A DNA stretch of 64,000 bases, taken from the NCBI RefSeq assembly GCF_000208745.1, contig NC_030851.1, positions 26,917,668 through 26,981,667 on the forward strand, in the 5' to 3' direction. The position numbers and the translations under genes were made by a program. The notes below the pieces were generated by a model. The model saw nothing but the letters and a program-made list of their open reading frames with translations. It was not told where the DNA came from and searched no databases. The stretch comes from Theobroma cacao. Lineage: Eukaryota > Streptophyta > Magnoliopsida > Malvales > Malvaceae. Shown here piece after piece: positions 23,983-36,145 of the stretch. Position 1 is the first letter of the stretch; each line of letters opens with the position of its first letter.

Positions 23983-25130
23983 TCTCCTCCAAAGTGTCCC
24001 TCATAGTCTGAAGAATGACAATGCTTTAATATACTTTCAACCTGCTCTTACGAAAATTTAAATCAGTAGGTAAAAGGTTACTCACAATGTAATTGACATA
24101 ATCAGCATACCAAGGGAAGTTCTTTTGACCAACATGCAATAATTGCTCATTAGGAAAAGTTTCATTGATCAAAGTTAAATCATTACCTTGGTTGTCATTC
24201 TCCAACCTAGACATATGGTTTGTTACTTGATTTTTTATGCATTTTTTGTCTCTAATCTCTAAATCAAATTCTTGTAGCAAAAAAATCCATCTTATTAATC
24301 TTGGCTTGGCATCTTTCTTGGCAATCAAATAATTAATTGTAGGATGATCAATGTACACAATAACCTTAGTGCCAACCAAGTAAGAACGAAACTTATCAAA
24401 TGCAAACACAATAGCTAACAATTCCTTTTTAGTGGTAGTGTAGTGCATCTGAGTGTCAATCAATGTCTTGCTAGCAAATAGATAAAATGAAAAGTTTTTA
24501 CTTTTCTTTGGCCTAACACTACACCTATAACATAGTAACTAGCATCACACATAAGCTCAATAGGAAAATTCCAATCCGAAATTATAATGATAGGTGCAGG
24601 TACCAATTTCTTTTTAATTCTAAAAATGTAGCATGACATGCATCATCAAACTTAAAAGAGACATCTTTTCCCAACAAATTACACAAAGGTTTGAAAATTT
24701 TAGAAAAATCATTATGAACCTCCTATAAAACCTAAAATATCCTTTGAAACTTCTAATACCTTTCATTGAAGTTGGTGATGGAAGCTTCTCAATTGTCTCA
24801 ATCTTGGCCTTATCCACCTCTAAGCCTCTGTTGGAAACCTTGTGGCCAAGAACAATGCCTTCTTGCACTATGAAGTGGCATTTCTCCCAATTTAGCACTA
24901 GGTCAATCCCTTCACACCTTTTAAGAACCCTAGCAAGATTCAAAAAACAATAATCAAAATTATTACCAAACACAGAGAAATCATCCATAAATACCTCATG
25001 ACATTGCTCAACCATATCCAAAAAGATAGCCATCATGCATCATTGAAAAGTAGCATGTGCATTGCAAAGTCCAAAAGGCATCATTCTAAAGGCAAAAATG
25101 CCTTAAGGGCTTGTAAAGGTAGTCTTTTTG
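23983..25130 (-). pseudogene. Athila-like reverse transcriptase and RNase H relic
   Basis: Minus-strand RNase H is open at 24,026-24,463 with [32 protein letters not shown] and [12 protein letters not shown]. The RT C-terminal half is open at 24,620-25,036 with VFMDDFSVFG (an FMDD form of the YxDD catalytic motif), LNWEKCHF, GIVLGHKVSNRGLEVDKAKI and FKGYFRFYRRFI. Frameshifts separate the blocks. The N-terminal RT blocks are missing: the sequence passes from a protease-RT linker (SSNFTNFKKTTFTSP) almost directly to the conserved block just before the catalytic site. An internal deletion of the palm and fingers region is therefore likely, in addition to point damage. Confidence 0.85.
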
Positions 25131-25780
25131 AAGTTAGTAAAATTAGAAGAAACAATAACAGAAAGAGTGGATGAGTTACCAAGATAAGCATATCTCAAAT
25201 GTGTTGGCAAAGGTTTCTCTATAGATGGCTTTCCCGGTGAAGATGAATTATCAAAAAAATCAAAAAACTTAAATTGTGTCCTCATGAAATGAGAAAGAGC
25301 ATCCAACAAGTTCACACATTCAAGAAACGCATCATCATCTCTCTCAAAGCTAACAACTACTGAAGCCTCAAGTGGGTCCTTAAGGTAATTCTCAACAAAT
25401 ACCTCACTAATGACACTGTTTACAACACTTACTGCAAAACATTCATCACGCTCATCGAGAAACTTTAAAGCCTTAAAAATGTTAAAAGTTATCTCTTGGT
25501 TTTGCACCCTTAGGGTAAATTGTCCTATCTCTACTGAATAAAAGCTCTAACAGTGCGTAAAAATGGTCTCTCAAGTTTGATTGGAACTTTATGATCCTCC
25601 TCCATATCAAGAGCAATAAAGTCTACCAGAAAGATAAGCTTATCAACTTTCACAAGAACATCCTCAACAATACCTTGAGGATAAGTGAGAGAGCAATCAG
25701 CAAGCTGTAGTGTCACAATAGTAGGCTTAATTTCCTACAAGCCCAACTTTTGATAAATTGACAAAGGGATCAAGTTGATA
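25103..25780 (-). pseudogene. Athila-like protease and RT-linker relic
   Basis: Minus-strand pieces MTLQLADCSLTYPQGIVEDV, LVKVDKLIFLVDFIALDMEE and LERPFLRTVRAFI match the C-terminal part of an Athila aspartic protease domain (25,531-25,716). The following frame (25,103-25,507) with FFDNSSSPGKPSIEKPLPTH, LRYAYLGNSSTLSVIVSS and a Cys/Glu-rich leader is the linker before RT. The catalytic DTGAS-like part is not clearly recognisable. Stops and a frameshift near 25,520 break it. Confidence 0.7.
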
Positions 25781-27370
25781 CTGGCTCCTAGATCACTCAA
25801 GGCTTTGGCAAAGAATAAGGCACCAACAGTGCAAGGAATAGTGAACTACTATGATCCTTTAGTTTTGAAGGAAGCTTATTTTGAATAATAGAGTTGCATT
25901 TCTCTATGAGTGCCACTGTCTCATACTCACCCAATCTTCTTTTCTTTCTCATGATATTTTTCAAAAACTTCACATATGTAGGCATTTATTCTCAAGCTTA
26001 TACAAAAGGAATGTTGATATGAAGCTTTTTAAATCCCTCTAGAAATTTCTAAAATTGAGTGTCCAACTGCTGCTTATAGAAGTGCTAAGGAAATGGTGGA
26101 AGAAATGGTGTTGCCTTAACATCCTTCACTTGAACTGGCTTATTGAAACTGTTAACTACTGTCTCATTTTGCACTAACTTCTCTTGTTGCTCAGCTTGCT
26201 TACTATTACTAACCTTTTTCCCACTCTTAAAAGTAATACCCATGACATGTTCCTTACCTTCCCTTTTAGGATTAGCTTTTCTATCACTAGGTAAGGTTCC
26301 TTAAGGCTTATTATTGATAGTGTTGTCAAGCTATTGAGTCTCAAAATTTCAAAGTGAAGCTACCTTATTATGAATGAGAACATTGTCTTAGCCATATATT
26401 GCATGAGCAACTCTTCCATAAATGACTTATTTTCTTGCATTGGAGGTCTAGCTTGTTGTGGAAATTCAGAAGGAAAACTTGATCTTGGAGCTTATGAAGA
26501 CCCTTAATTGTTTCTCTAAGAGAAGTTTGGGTGATCATCCACCCAAGATTGTATGTGTTTGAGTATGGATTATTTTGCTACTTGTTCCCCACAAATTGCA
26601 CTAATTCATAACTTATTGGACAATGATCGGTGGAATGCCTGTCCCTATAGTAATCATAGGTGACAAACGAGCTCTAAACAGACTAAACTCCAAAAGAATT
26701 AAACTTCTTAGATAGAGTAGCTAAATGTGTTGTCAATGTATTTATGGCATCCAACTCATGAGTTCTAGCTACCTTTCGATGCCTTGATCTCTTTGATGGC
26801 CATTGATCGTTGTTTGAAGCCATTTCGTACAAAAGATCATAAGCCTCATTAATAGACTTAGCCATAAGAGCTCCCCAATGGCTATATCAATAGTAGTCCA
26901 AATATGACTATTCAAACCATTATAGAATGTTTGTACCTGAATCCACTTTGGTAGACCATGATGAGGGCAACACCGAAGCAAATCCTTGTATCTCTTTTAG
27001 GTCCCACACAACGATTTAGAGTCAACTTGCATGAAAGAGGTAATATCATTCCTCATTTTCACTGTCATAGGTAGAGGAAAGAATTTAGCTAAAAACTTCT
27101 GAGTAAGATCATCCAAAGTCATAATGGAGCCTGTAGGAAGAGAATGTAACCAAACTTTCACCTTTTCCCGCAATGAGGAAGGGAAGAGTCACTGTTTGAT
27201 AGCATCATTGGTAACTCCATTAAGCTTGAAGGTGTCTCAAGTCTCCAGAAAGTTTGAAATGTGAGCATTTGGGTGATCATTAGGTAGACCCCCAAACTGA
27301 ACTGAAGTCTAGATCATTTGGATGATTGCCAAAATTATCTCAAAGTTGTTAACTTGAATAGTCAGCCTTC
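25781..27370 (-). pseudogene. Athila-like gag relic
   Basis: The minus strand reads, from the right, NDHPNAHISNFLETC, DTFKLNGVTNDAIKQ followed by a stop, LFPSSLREKVKVWLHSLP, GSIMTLDDLTQKFLAKFFPL, WIQVQTFYNGLN and MAKSINEAYDLLYEMASNN. These are hallmark blocks of the retrotransposon gag (PF03732-type) region in Athila elements. Further down, TYVKFLKNIM, EYETVALIEKCNSIIQNKLP and [20 protein letters not shown] remnants lead into protease. The frame is broken in many places. Confidence 0.8.
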
Positions 27371-27680
27371 GAATGCTTGAATGAAGACCTTGCATCAACA
27401 GAACAACATAAACCCTCAAAGATCAATTATCCACTACTTGTTCATGAATTTGCTGCTCTCTTTGATTATCGACCATCATTTCTGAATGATTGGAGCCTTA
27501 TGAATTTTGCCCCAAAAGTCTCCGAAAAGTCTTCTCAATTTTCAGATCATAAAAGACAATTTCCAAGCACTTTACTCTTCTCATACGTTGGCAAAAAAGT
27601 ACCTGAAAATAAAGAAAAACAAAACTTGAAGTAAAACTAGTTCACTTGGTTTTAATATTAGCAAAAGATAGAAAAACAAT

Positions 27681-27698
27681 TCCCCAGCAACGACGCCA
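27681..27698 (-). other. Primer binding site of the Athila-like element
   Basis: The minus-strand sequence TGGCGTCGTTGCTGGGGA is close to the TGGCGCCGTTGCCGGGGA typical of plant Athila elements. It lies six bases inside the 5' LTR boundary at 27,705. Confidence 0.9.
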
Positions 27699-27704
27699 AA
27701 AACT

Positions 27705-29330
27705 TGTTACAAACTTTACACACACAAGTGCATGTTTTGCACAAGTAATACAGAGGTAAGTAAGTATCATATCCCATGAGGAATTGTATTTAAAAATTTC
27801 CTAACTACTAAAATTAATGCACCCTAGTTTTATCCAAGTAAATCAAATTTTTTAAATTAATTAAAGATAAAATCTACTTAACAACACTAATCTAAGAAAT
27901 GGAAGCTAAAATTAATAGAAAAGTAGTGGACTAAGAGTCTAGGATTATGGTTTCATTCAACATTTCATTTGGACTAATATTTTTTTTAATACTTAGATCA
28001 ATGGGTGGTGATGCTAGTCTAGAATCCACATTTATGAACAAGTCTCCATTGAGATATTGCACAATTACCTCACCTAATTGGGTCTCTATATATCTATAGG
28101 AATCAATTAAGATAGGTTCTTTCAGCATGTGTTTTAATTTGATTATATGTGGCATTAAGGCATATATTTACCATAAATGCTAATCAATTCACTCAATTTC
28201 TAAGTGAATGAACACACACTACTCAAACCATGGTTAAATCAACACTAAGTTAATCAAGTCTCATTTTGATACCCACATCCATTCAATTCTTGATTAGGCA
28301 ATCAAAGGCAATAAACTTAGATTTGAATAAACATCACAATACCCATTAATATTATGTAAAAGAGAAACATAATATCCAATTAAATGTTGAAATCTACCAT
28401 AATCTTAGAAAAATCAACTTACCTCATAATATCTTCAACAAAAAGCAACATCCCAAGAAAATAAATCATTTTTACAGTAAAAAAAGATAGAGAATGCCAA
28501 ATTTAGTGAGAGAAACAGCTCCAGTATCTTTCAAAAGCTCCTTTGTCTTGATTTCTCTTCCCTTCCTCTTTTGTAAAAGTCTATTTTGTCCTCTAAAAAG
28601 TCGCTCTACTCCAACCTCCATTTTCTAGCTAAAAAAGTCCTATATGCACCTTTCTTTAATAGCCCTAAAATAAAAATCTTGTCATGTGCAGAATATTTGA
28701 AACTCATGCTAGCATCGCGATGCCATGCTCTTTGCTTTGGACCGAGGGTTCCAAGATATTAAGGCACTACAACGTTCGTAGTCTGGCGCTGCTGCATCCT
28801 ACTTTTTATTTTTGACGTGAGGTGCAATCTAATGCCATAGCTATAACCGCTCAAGGTTGCAACTCCAACTCCTCTTATGTTGTCCCTACTGCAGGTCAGC
28901 CACTTCCAATACTATTTTGACTAGTGTTTGATCAAAACTGGGTGAAGTGATGAACATAAAATTGTAGCCCTTGCTCTTAGCTTTTCAATGGTTCAAGAAT
29001 CATGTTGATCAAACATCTGTATCACAAATTATGCTTGGGATATCGCAACTTGTTTGGTGAGAGATTGCACCTAGCCATCTTTACATGGTTCATCATACAT
29101 TAGGCTTTATGCACTTAAGAACCTTTAAAAACAAAAGCTAAATCAGTGATTGCACAAATTAGGACTTTTATCATGAAATTGAACTAAAATTACTTGAAAT
29201 AAAAATGATTCAACATGCATTAAACTTATTAATGAAAAACATGAAAACTACCTAAAATCAATTTAAAAACACAAGGACTTAGCTATTTTATGCCCAAAAA
29301 TGTGCAAGATAACTCTATACAATAGAGTTG
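27705..29330 (-). repeat. 5' LTR of the Athila-like element
   Basis: It is about 1.63 kb, homologous over most of its length to 2,779-4,028. The inner end (plus-strand TGTTACAAAC at 27,705) follows the PBS. The outer end, around 29,330, merges into a gypsy pol relic, so its last few bases are uncertain by about 5 bp. Confidence 0.85.
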
Positions 29331-29515
29331 TTAGCAAATGAATGAAATTCTCTCCAAAAAGGTAGTCTCGATCAAAGTACAAAGGTGCAATCACCCTAGT
29401 AAGGAAGTGACGTGGAAGGCCGAAGACGACATGAAATTGAAGTATCTACACCTATTCAGTAATAAAGGTTAGTACATTTATTAATTCGAGGATGAATTTT
29501 CCTAATGGGAAAGAA
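29331..29515 (+). pseudogene. Ty3/gypsy pol C-terminal tail (element A2)
   Basis: The translation keeps KEVTWKAEDDMKLKYLHLF, parallel to the A1 tail at about 1780-1846, and is followed by a purine-rich tract and an LTR start. Only the last part of pol is present, because the Athila LTR abuts it on the left. Confidence 0.75.
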
Positions 29516-30241
29516 TGGGAAACCTCTCACCTTAGATTAAAGATAAGGAAGTAAATCTTACTTTGTGAGCATTTAAAATATATTTTTAGTCCAAAGTTTT
29601 TGAAAACTTTCTTTAGAAAAGCTCAAATTCTTAAGTTACTACGAGTATATGTTTATATAAGAAACATATAGGTCAAATGGATGTGTTTCAAACAAAAATT
29701 TTCACATTCTCACTTGAGGATTTCTTAACTTATGCTCTTACTTGGGGTGGTATTCATAAAATTGTCAAGAGGTATGCTATTGGCAACAAGCCCTAAGGTA
29801 AGCTCAAAGTGATCTATTGCATAAGCCATGTGATGGATTAGAAAAGATTTATATATTTGTGGTTTGGTTGGCAACTATGGTAAGTTCTAATATGCACCCC
29901 AAAAAGGATAACCTTGTGTATGAGAGGCTAATAGGCTCAGAGTTATATAAATATCCGATATACATGATTTATATTGAAATCTGTTAATTGTTGTGTGAGT
30001 TAAATGAATTGAGGTATATAAAATGTGACTCTATGGACATTTGAGTATGTGATATGAGGTATTAGGATGATTCCCATATGATCTGATTTGATTAGAGATG
30101 TATTGTTTCCATTATTTGTTTTGTATTACGAATGCATTATGTCACATGTCTATGTAACTATCTATTCGCTCTCACTCACTGAGTTATAAAAAGACTCACC
30201 TCAATCAAATTATTGCCTTGTGTAGGTAAATAGATTATCGG

Positions 30242-33072
30242 TATAATACCCTGTACTTTGATACGGTGATTAACAAAGATTATCGGATGCCAATTGAGGT
30301 TAATTATAATGTTTAAAAGTGATGAAAGATGAAAGGAATAGTTTGGGATAAAATATTTTGCACGTGAGAAAATAATATTAAAATAATCATATTTTTATCG
30401 AGGAAGAATTTGCGAGATAAAAAGTGATTTGGAAGTCAATTGAGGCGTAATAAGGTATTTTGGGTACCAAGGAGACAAGAGGAGAGAAAATTCTTGGAAT
30501 AAAATAATATTAAAATTTTAATATTTTATTCAATGTCGAAATTTTTCATGAAGAATGAGTATATTGGCAGCCTAAATGGGGGTGAAGAAGAATGAGAAAA
30601 ATTTCAGAGAAAAATGACGTTAATGGGGCCACGTGTCTTTATTAAGTAAAGATAGCGCGGGTAAATAAATATTTTAAATATTATGACGACACCGCGTTGG
30701 AGTACAAACTTCATACTTTGTTTGTACATGTGTAGAAGAAGATAATAGAAGGAAATTGGAGCTAAATGAGTGTTGGGAGGACTAAATTAAAATTGAAAGA
30801 AACTTAAAGGGTAAAACGGTAATTTTACATAAAATTTGGTCAAAACTTCCAAAGGAAGCTTTGACTCTAATCCTTATCAGCCCAAAACCGTCCTTATCTC
30901 CCCTAGCAAGATGTTTCTTCTTCATTCTTGAAGCTTCCAACACCATTCTCTCATTCTCCCATGGAAAGTTAATTTTCTTTCATTTTCTTTCCTTGTTTTC
31001 TTTTCATTTCCTTTCTCTTCTTGCTTCTTTCTTCTCCCAACTCCTTGTACACCAAAGTTACAACTTCTAAACCCAATTTCCAACACTTCCAAACCCAAGG
31101 AGAGAGAAAGAAAAATCTCTTTTTCTTTCCTTTATTTTCTATTTCTACTTCACTTTCAACAACACTTGGATTTTTGGCTTCAAATCTTCATTTTCAAGGT
31201 TGAAAGGTATATATTTCCAACTTTTGGAATTTTTGAATTTATGGTTATATTTTCAGATTTATTCCCTAATTTTTTCAAATTATTTTTCTTGGAAAGATTA
31301 GGTTTTTTTGTTGATCTTCATGCCTCCAAGCTCATCCAGGTAACAAAATTTTAAATTAGAGTAGTTGGCCAAATGGGTTTGTGAATTAGACTAGAAACTT
31401 AGGTTAAATGTTAGGTTAGAGGGTAGATTGCCTAATGTAAATTCATTAGAATTATTAGATTTAATTTATGACTTAATTGAGGTTGTTATGGTTTATTGAT
31501 AAATATAAGTTTTAATGGTATTTCGAGACTACATGGATTAGGACCTTGTTGGTGCTAGTTTTGTTAGGTGAGTGAACTTGCATTTCAAAATGTTTTGGGG
31601 AAATGTTTACATGTTTCAATGAATCATTTGGGAATTTAATCGGTTTTTGCTTTAAAATTGCCTGGGAACAAGCCCTTGATAAAATGTTTGACGTTGTGAA
31701 ATGTGAAATGTGTAAAAGGATGAATCCAAATGTTTTTGTATAATGTTGATATCTATATATATATATATATACTATGTCATAAATGGTACCATTGTGTGAC
31801 AAATGCAACCGTGCATGTGCGGGGTGAGTGTGCACTTGCTGGTGATGACGGTGGTGAAGGAGATAGATGGTGATACTATCCAGCTATGTGCACGATGTGG
31901 TGGGATGCACATGAGTTGGGTGAGATGGGATGTCCAACTATGTGCACAATGTGGTGGGATGCACATGATGAATCTTGAAAATTTGCCATTTATTTGCAAA
32001 TTGATTTTATTGCATTGACAAACATTTTGTTTATACTACCTTGCTTGGATAATTGCTGGAAATTTCTCTTCTTTCCAATTTCATGCTGAATACAGTTCCT
32101 TCATCATTAAATGATTTTACAACCAAGGGTTTAATGGAGGGATTTTAATAAGAACTTAAACTAAATGACATTGTTTTCAAAAAAGTGCATTATGTTTTCT
32201 AAACCATTCTTTGTCATTGGTTGTTCCCTTCCTATGTTCACTCACTGAATTTATACTCACATTTTTAAAATTCATGTGTTAGGTTTCCTGAGTTACAGGT
32301 GATTGGATCCTAGGACAAGGTGCTCCTCCTTATCCATTGCTCGGTAAGTTTACCATGACATTAAATGTTAGCAACCGTGACCAGAGTCACTCTGCTGAAG
32401 GTCAAGTTTTAATTATGTATATATGAATACTTGTTGTGAAATACTGAGATTCAATTGTCAAACTATATATGTGTATTATGGTTGATGATGCCATTCTGAA
32501 TGCATAGTTGGGTTTTATGAATTGTTTTCAAAGGAACTATATTTGAACACTATAAATTTTGAATTTTAAAGGAGTATGGATTAATGTATAAGATTATATA
32601 AATAGGCTTTCTTGGGCTTAATGGGCTGAGCCCATTAGCTAGCATGTTCCTAAATAGACATTTTGGCATCTGGTAGGCAATTCCACCCTATGGTTCCAGT
32701 CCACTAGTCATGGTTTAGTCTGTTTTTATTTTGTAGGCACTACGTTGCCATCAGTTCTGTTTATTTGTTTTGTACAAGCATGGCCCCATTATGTTTGCCA
32801 AGATATGGCTACCTCTATATAGTGTATTATGCACTTTTTGTTCTATTGTACACAAAGATGCATTGAATTATGTGCCATAGTGCAAGGATTGTAAAAGATG
32901 TTTGAAACCTATGCTATAAAAACAAATCCTATTGTACATTTTTTGTTGGACAAATTGTGTGTACAATCAATTGATATTCTGAGCATTTGTATTTTAAGGC
33001 TTGTTTGAGTCTTGCAATCTTTGCCTGTTGGACTCTTGCACCAGTCATGGTCCCCAAGTTTGGGTTGTAACA
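30242..33072 (+). mobile_element. Solo LTR of family B (third copy), diverged
   Basis: It starts TATAATACCCTGTACTTTGA (B form TGTAACACCCC, decayed) and ends GGGTTGTAACA, with the B modules in order: pyrimidine-rich leader (30,960-31,150), donor-like sites near 31,207 and 31,340, TTAG|GTGAGTGAAC near 31,566, minisatellite-like units (about 31,803-31,975), CACTCACTGAATTTATACTC near 32,240, an acceptor-like TTACAG near 32,300 and the terminal block. I could not find matching target duplications (ATCGG versus ACTTT). It is more diverged than the two LTRs of the 6338 element. Confidence 0.75.
31803..31975 (+). repeat. Degenerate minisatellite in the family B solo LTR
   Basis: Imperfect units contain CTATGTGCACGATGTGGTGG and GATGCACATGA. 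They correspond to the hairpin units of the other B LTRs but are irregular in spacing. Confidence 0.65.
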
Positions 33073-34019
33073 ACTTTCAGGGATCGACCCTCTTAACCTA
33101 AAGATCGACCCTTCTTGCCTTAACATGTAAAAATCCATTCGTTTGGCTTCCTTTCTCCTTCATACTTTCAACCATTAACCATCCACAAATTTAACAATAT
33201 TTTCACGAAGAATTATAACCAAATGATTAAGAAAAATTCATCCAATACTCATAAATCAAATATAGCTAATCAAATTCCATATAATAAAAGTTGAGGTTTC
33301 ATAATACCTCATAGAGAAGTACTAATACTTTAAGTACAAAACAGTATTTTTACTCCTTTTTCACAAAGTTTTCAAGTGTTTTCAACTCCCATTTCACTTT
33401 AAACTTTTATATGGCTTTAGTTTCTATTAAAATCACATGAATCGGTCTTAGATAACTCTATTTTCAAGAATTTAAAGGTGTTTTAAAAGCCAACTTGCAG
33501 CCTAAAGGGTCTGGTCATGTTTCACTGATGAGTTGGTCTTTATGTTTATGTTCTTATTTTGCTGGACATTTTCATGGTAATGTAGGCACTAGGTGGCCTT
33601 CTACTTTACATGTTTTAACCAAATGATTTGTTATGATGGCTTGAGATCCTACATACGCACCTAAGGGCGCATATGTATGTTTATATGAAATGGTACATCA
33701 ATTAATATGATATACAGATGTTGATGTATAAATGAAAGCATTTCCATGCTTATGATGCAAAATTCCATATTGTGTGATGGTGCATTCAATTAAAAATGAA
33801 ACAAATTATAAGATTATGTGAATCCATAATATGAGTGAACAATATATGATTGACAAGTAAGAGACTTACTTGGGCCTAGTGGGCTATACCCACATAAGTC
33901 CTTGCTTTGATCATGTCCTCTGAACTAAAATGTGACAATGACCTTCCCTAACTACTTCAGTTGATTAGTAATAGTTGTACATCTATAAAACATTATGGTG
34001 ATTGATTTACTAGGTTCCA

Positions 34020-34390
34020 TCTTAAAGATCTCATATTAATATAAGAGTATTGAAATCATGGACTCTTTAACTTGAGTGGTGCCTTCATGTTTGATCTTTA
34101 ACTTTTCCTAGATTTTCTTAAACGCATTACATGTGGTATTATTTCGAATTGAGATCAAAATAAGTGTTTATAGCTTTGAATTTAATCTACACCTTTCTTA
34201 TTTCAAGCTCAGTCAACTCATTTCATTCTTTGGCAATCTTGTCATTAATTGTGAGACAAATTTTTGTGGGCACATGTGGACCTTCTTTAATCAAATCCCA
34301 CATCTCATAGTCACAAGTTTCAACATATATATGGACATCTTAGTACTCTTTTAGTAATTTTTCCCATCAACCAAATGAAGTTTATGTGTG
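34020..34390 (-). pseudogene. Ty1/copia (SIRE-like) gag relic
   Basis: Minus-strand translation across frames shows KLHLVDGKNY, KSTKMSIYMLKLVTMRCGI, KKVHMCPQKF, a NELTELEIRKV-like run, IKFKAINTYF and HEGTTQVKE. This matches the order of SIRE-type copia gag (DUF4219/UBN2-type region). Stops and frameshifts are frequent. No LTR could be tied to it, and the neighbouring 33,937-34,020 and 34,391-34,690 hold nothing recognisable. Confidence 0.6.
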
Positions 34391-34690
34391 GACTACCCTT
34401 TAGCTACATTAGTATTACATATTATCATCTTGGATCACTTGTGAGGATGTTAACCCTTTAATATCAAGAGACTCTCATATACCACTTATTAGTCCTAAAC
34501 AAGCAATGTTAGAAGGGGTCAATAGTAGTTCAAAAATTTATGAATATTTGAAACCTTTTAAGGTTCAATGCAATAAAGATCTTAAGGAGTATAAAGTATG
34601 AATCATTTAGTTCACCAAGGAAGGAAAGGTAAAGAGAAATGGACAACGCAAAGCAATTTATAGTGGTTTACTAACCTCAAACCTAGATCC

Positions 34691-35501
34691 ATGTATGGGT
34701 ATAGCCTACTAGACTTAAACAAGCCTTGCACATCTAATCATCATATTCTTAATATTCATCGTATCTATAAGGGTGTCTGTGTACACAATTTCAGTCCAAT
34801 CACACAACACAAGGTATGCATAAATATATGTATGTATGCATTCATCAATATCCACATTTATCACATTTGTCAATAGTACTGCATGTTTCTTGTGCTCATT
34901 AACATCTATGGTCTCATGACCATTTGCATCATAAGTCATTCACACCCCTTTTGGTGCTCAACATAAGTTTCACTTAGCATGTGTAAACAATCATGAGTAT
35001 TGCCAACCTTGGCTACATAACCATATGTCTCAACATAACATATAAGACTTGACTTGACAACAAGCGTAACCCGACTCGACCATTTTCAACAACAATTGTA
35101 CAACACAAGATCTAATACATTTACATAGCATAATTAAAACATGGGATCTCTCTCAATTCAATTTTTCCACATTCAATACTATCATTATACCAAGTATGTG
35201 TTATCACATTTAACATATGACTACAACATCAAATTGATGAACATGTGCCTTTCTTTCTACACATATGGCCACCTTTCAATATATGTTTTAGTGCACATGG
35301 GCCCTTCTTTCTACACCCATGGCCACCCTCTGTGAGACAATTAGTTGAGCATGTGCCCTCATCTCTACACACATGGCCATCTTTTTACACGCTTTCAATC
35401 ATACTGCCTAATAGGATTTATCCACTAACATTATTTCAACACTGCCATTCGTATACAAATACACATGTTTATTCCAATCCAACATACCAATATCCATATA
35501 C
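34691..35501 (-). repeat. Old LTR-like sequence F, first piece
   Basis: The minus strand has the shared LTR-end block at about 34,690-34,735 (AAGGCTTGTTTAAGTCTAGT, GGCTATACCC). Between 35,235 and 35,395 there are about three imperfect copies of a unit with an ATGTGCC-type arm and an ACATGGCCACC-type arm. It is interrupted by the solo LTR at 35,507 and seems to continue at 37,972-38,077, 46,379-47,349, 48,434-48,480 and from 55,813. The continuity is inferred from target duplications. Confidence 0.45.
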
Positions 35502-36145
35502 ATATCTGTGATACCCCAACTTCTATAGGCTTGTAACTAAGTATAGATGTAATAATATGGGCTAGGGGTAGTTTCGTCATTTTCTTTAATAAGCTTCTAG
35601 AAAAAAGTTTTATGATATTTTAAGGCCTAAATAGGCATAAGACAGTATAAACGATGTGTGCTGATGAAAACACGAAGAAAACTAGAAGTTTCAATAATTT
35701 TCATAACAGGGGCAAAATGGTCATTTTTCACCTTAGGTTAAAATTTGAAGTTTTTATGAACCCGAGCATATTTAGACCATTATGGATATTGTCCAAATGT
35801 TAAAAGAGCAAAAAGATTGCATAAAAGATTGGAGGAGAGTAAGTTAATTGGTGGAGGGGTATTTTTGTAATTTTAAAGGAAAGGATAAGATGGCCTATAA
35901 ATATCTTGAAATTTCCAGCACCTTCTTGAATTTCCAGTAGCTGGTCTTCTTCTTCCCTTCTCCTCTCTCACGTTTCTTCAAAACTCCATGGAAGCTTGAT
36001 TTGAAGCTTGAGTGATTTTCTCTCTCTAGCTCTAGTTTTCACACCTTTGAACCCTTTTGACTAGAACCTTTGAATTCTTTCATCCTCTCACTTTAAAACC
36101 CTTCAAAAATCTGGTTTTCACACTTTCTCTCACTAGTTGGACGTT

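Larger units (their letters stand above)
2779..29330 (-). mobile_element. Athila-like Ty3/gypsy retrotransposon, reverse, split by nested insertions
   Basis: Reading the minus strand from right to left gives the 5' LTR (27,705-29,330), the PBS (27,681-27,698), gag, protease region, RT, RNase H, integrase, an env-like ORF and a 3' LTR (2,779-4,028). The family D solo LTR (20,986-23,977), the family B element (6,338-18,994) and the A1 element (ending at 2,778) are inserted into it. Removing B and D rejoins the host sequence at near-matching 5-bp duplications (TATTC/TGTTC for B, TTTTA for D). All its genes carry stops, frameshifts or deletions. The left end is truncated by A1 and the right end abuts another gypsy relic, so no duplication of its own is visible. 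Confidence 0.8.
29516..33936 (+). repeat. 3' LTR of element A2, split by a family B solo LTR
   Basis: It begins TGGGAAACCTCTCACC after the PPT-like tract and resembles the A1 LTR. The first part runs to 30,241 and the last part (about 33,490-33,936) again matches the A1 LTR end (GATGAGTTGGTCTTTATG near 33,526, and the terminal block ending TGTGACA at 33,936). Between 33,073 and about 33,490 there is extra AT-rich sequence not seen in A1, with near-palindromes AGGGATCGACCCT and AAGATCGACCCTT, of unknown origin. Confidence 0.65.

Noticed and set aside
35235..35395. 88-codon frame over the imperfect repeats in relic F
   Set aside because: Repeat-driven His/Pro/Phe-rich translation without an independent sign of coding.
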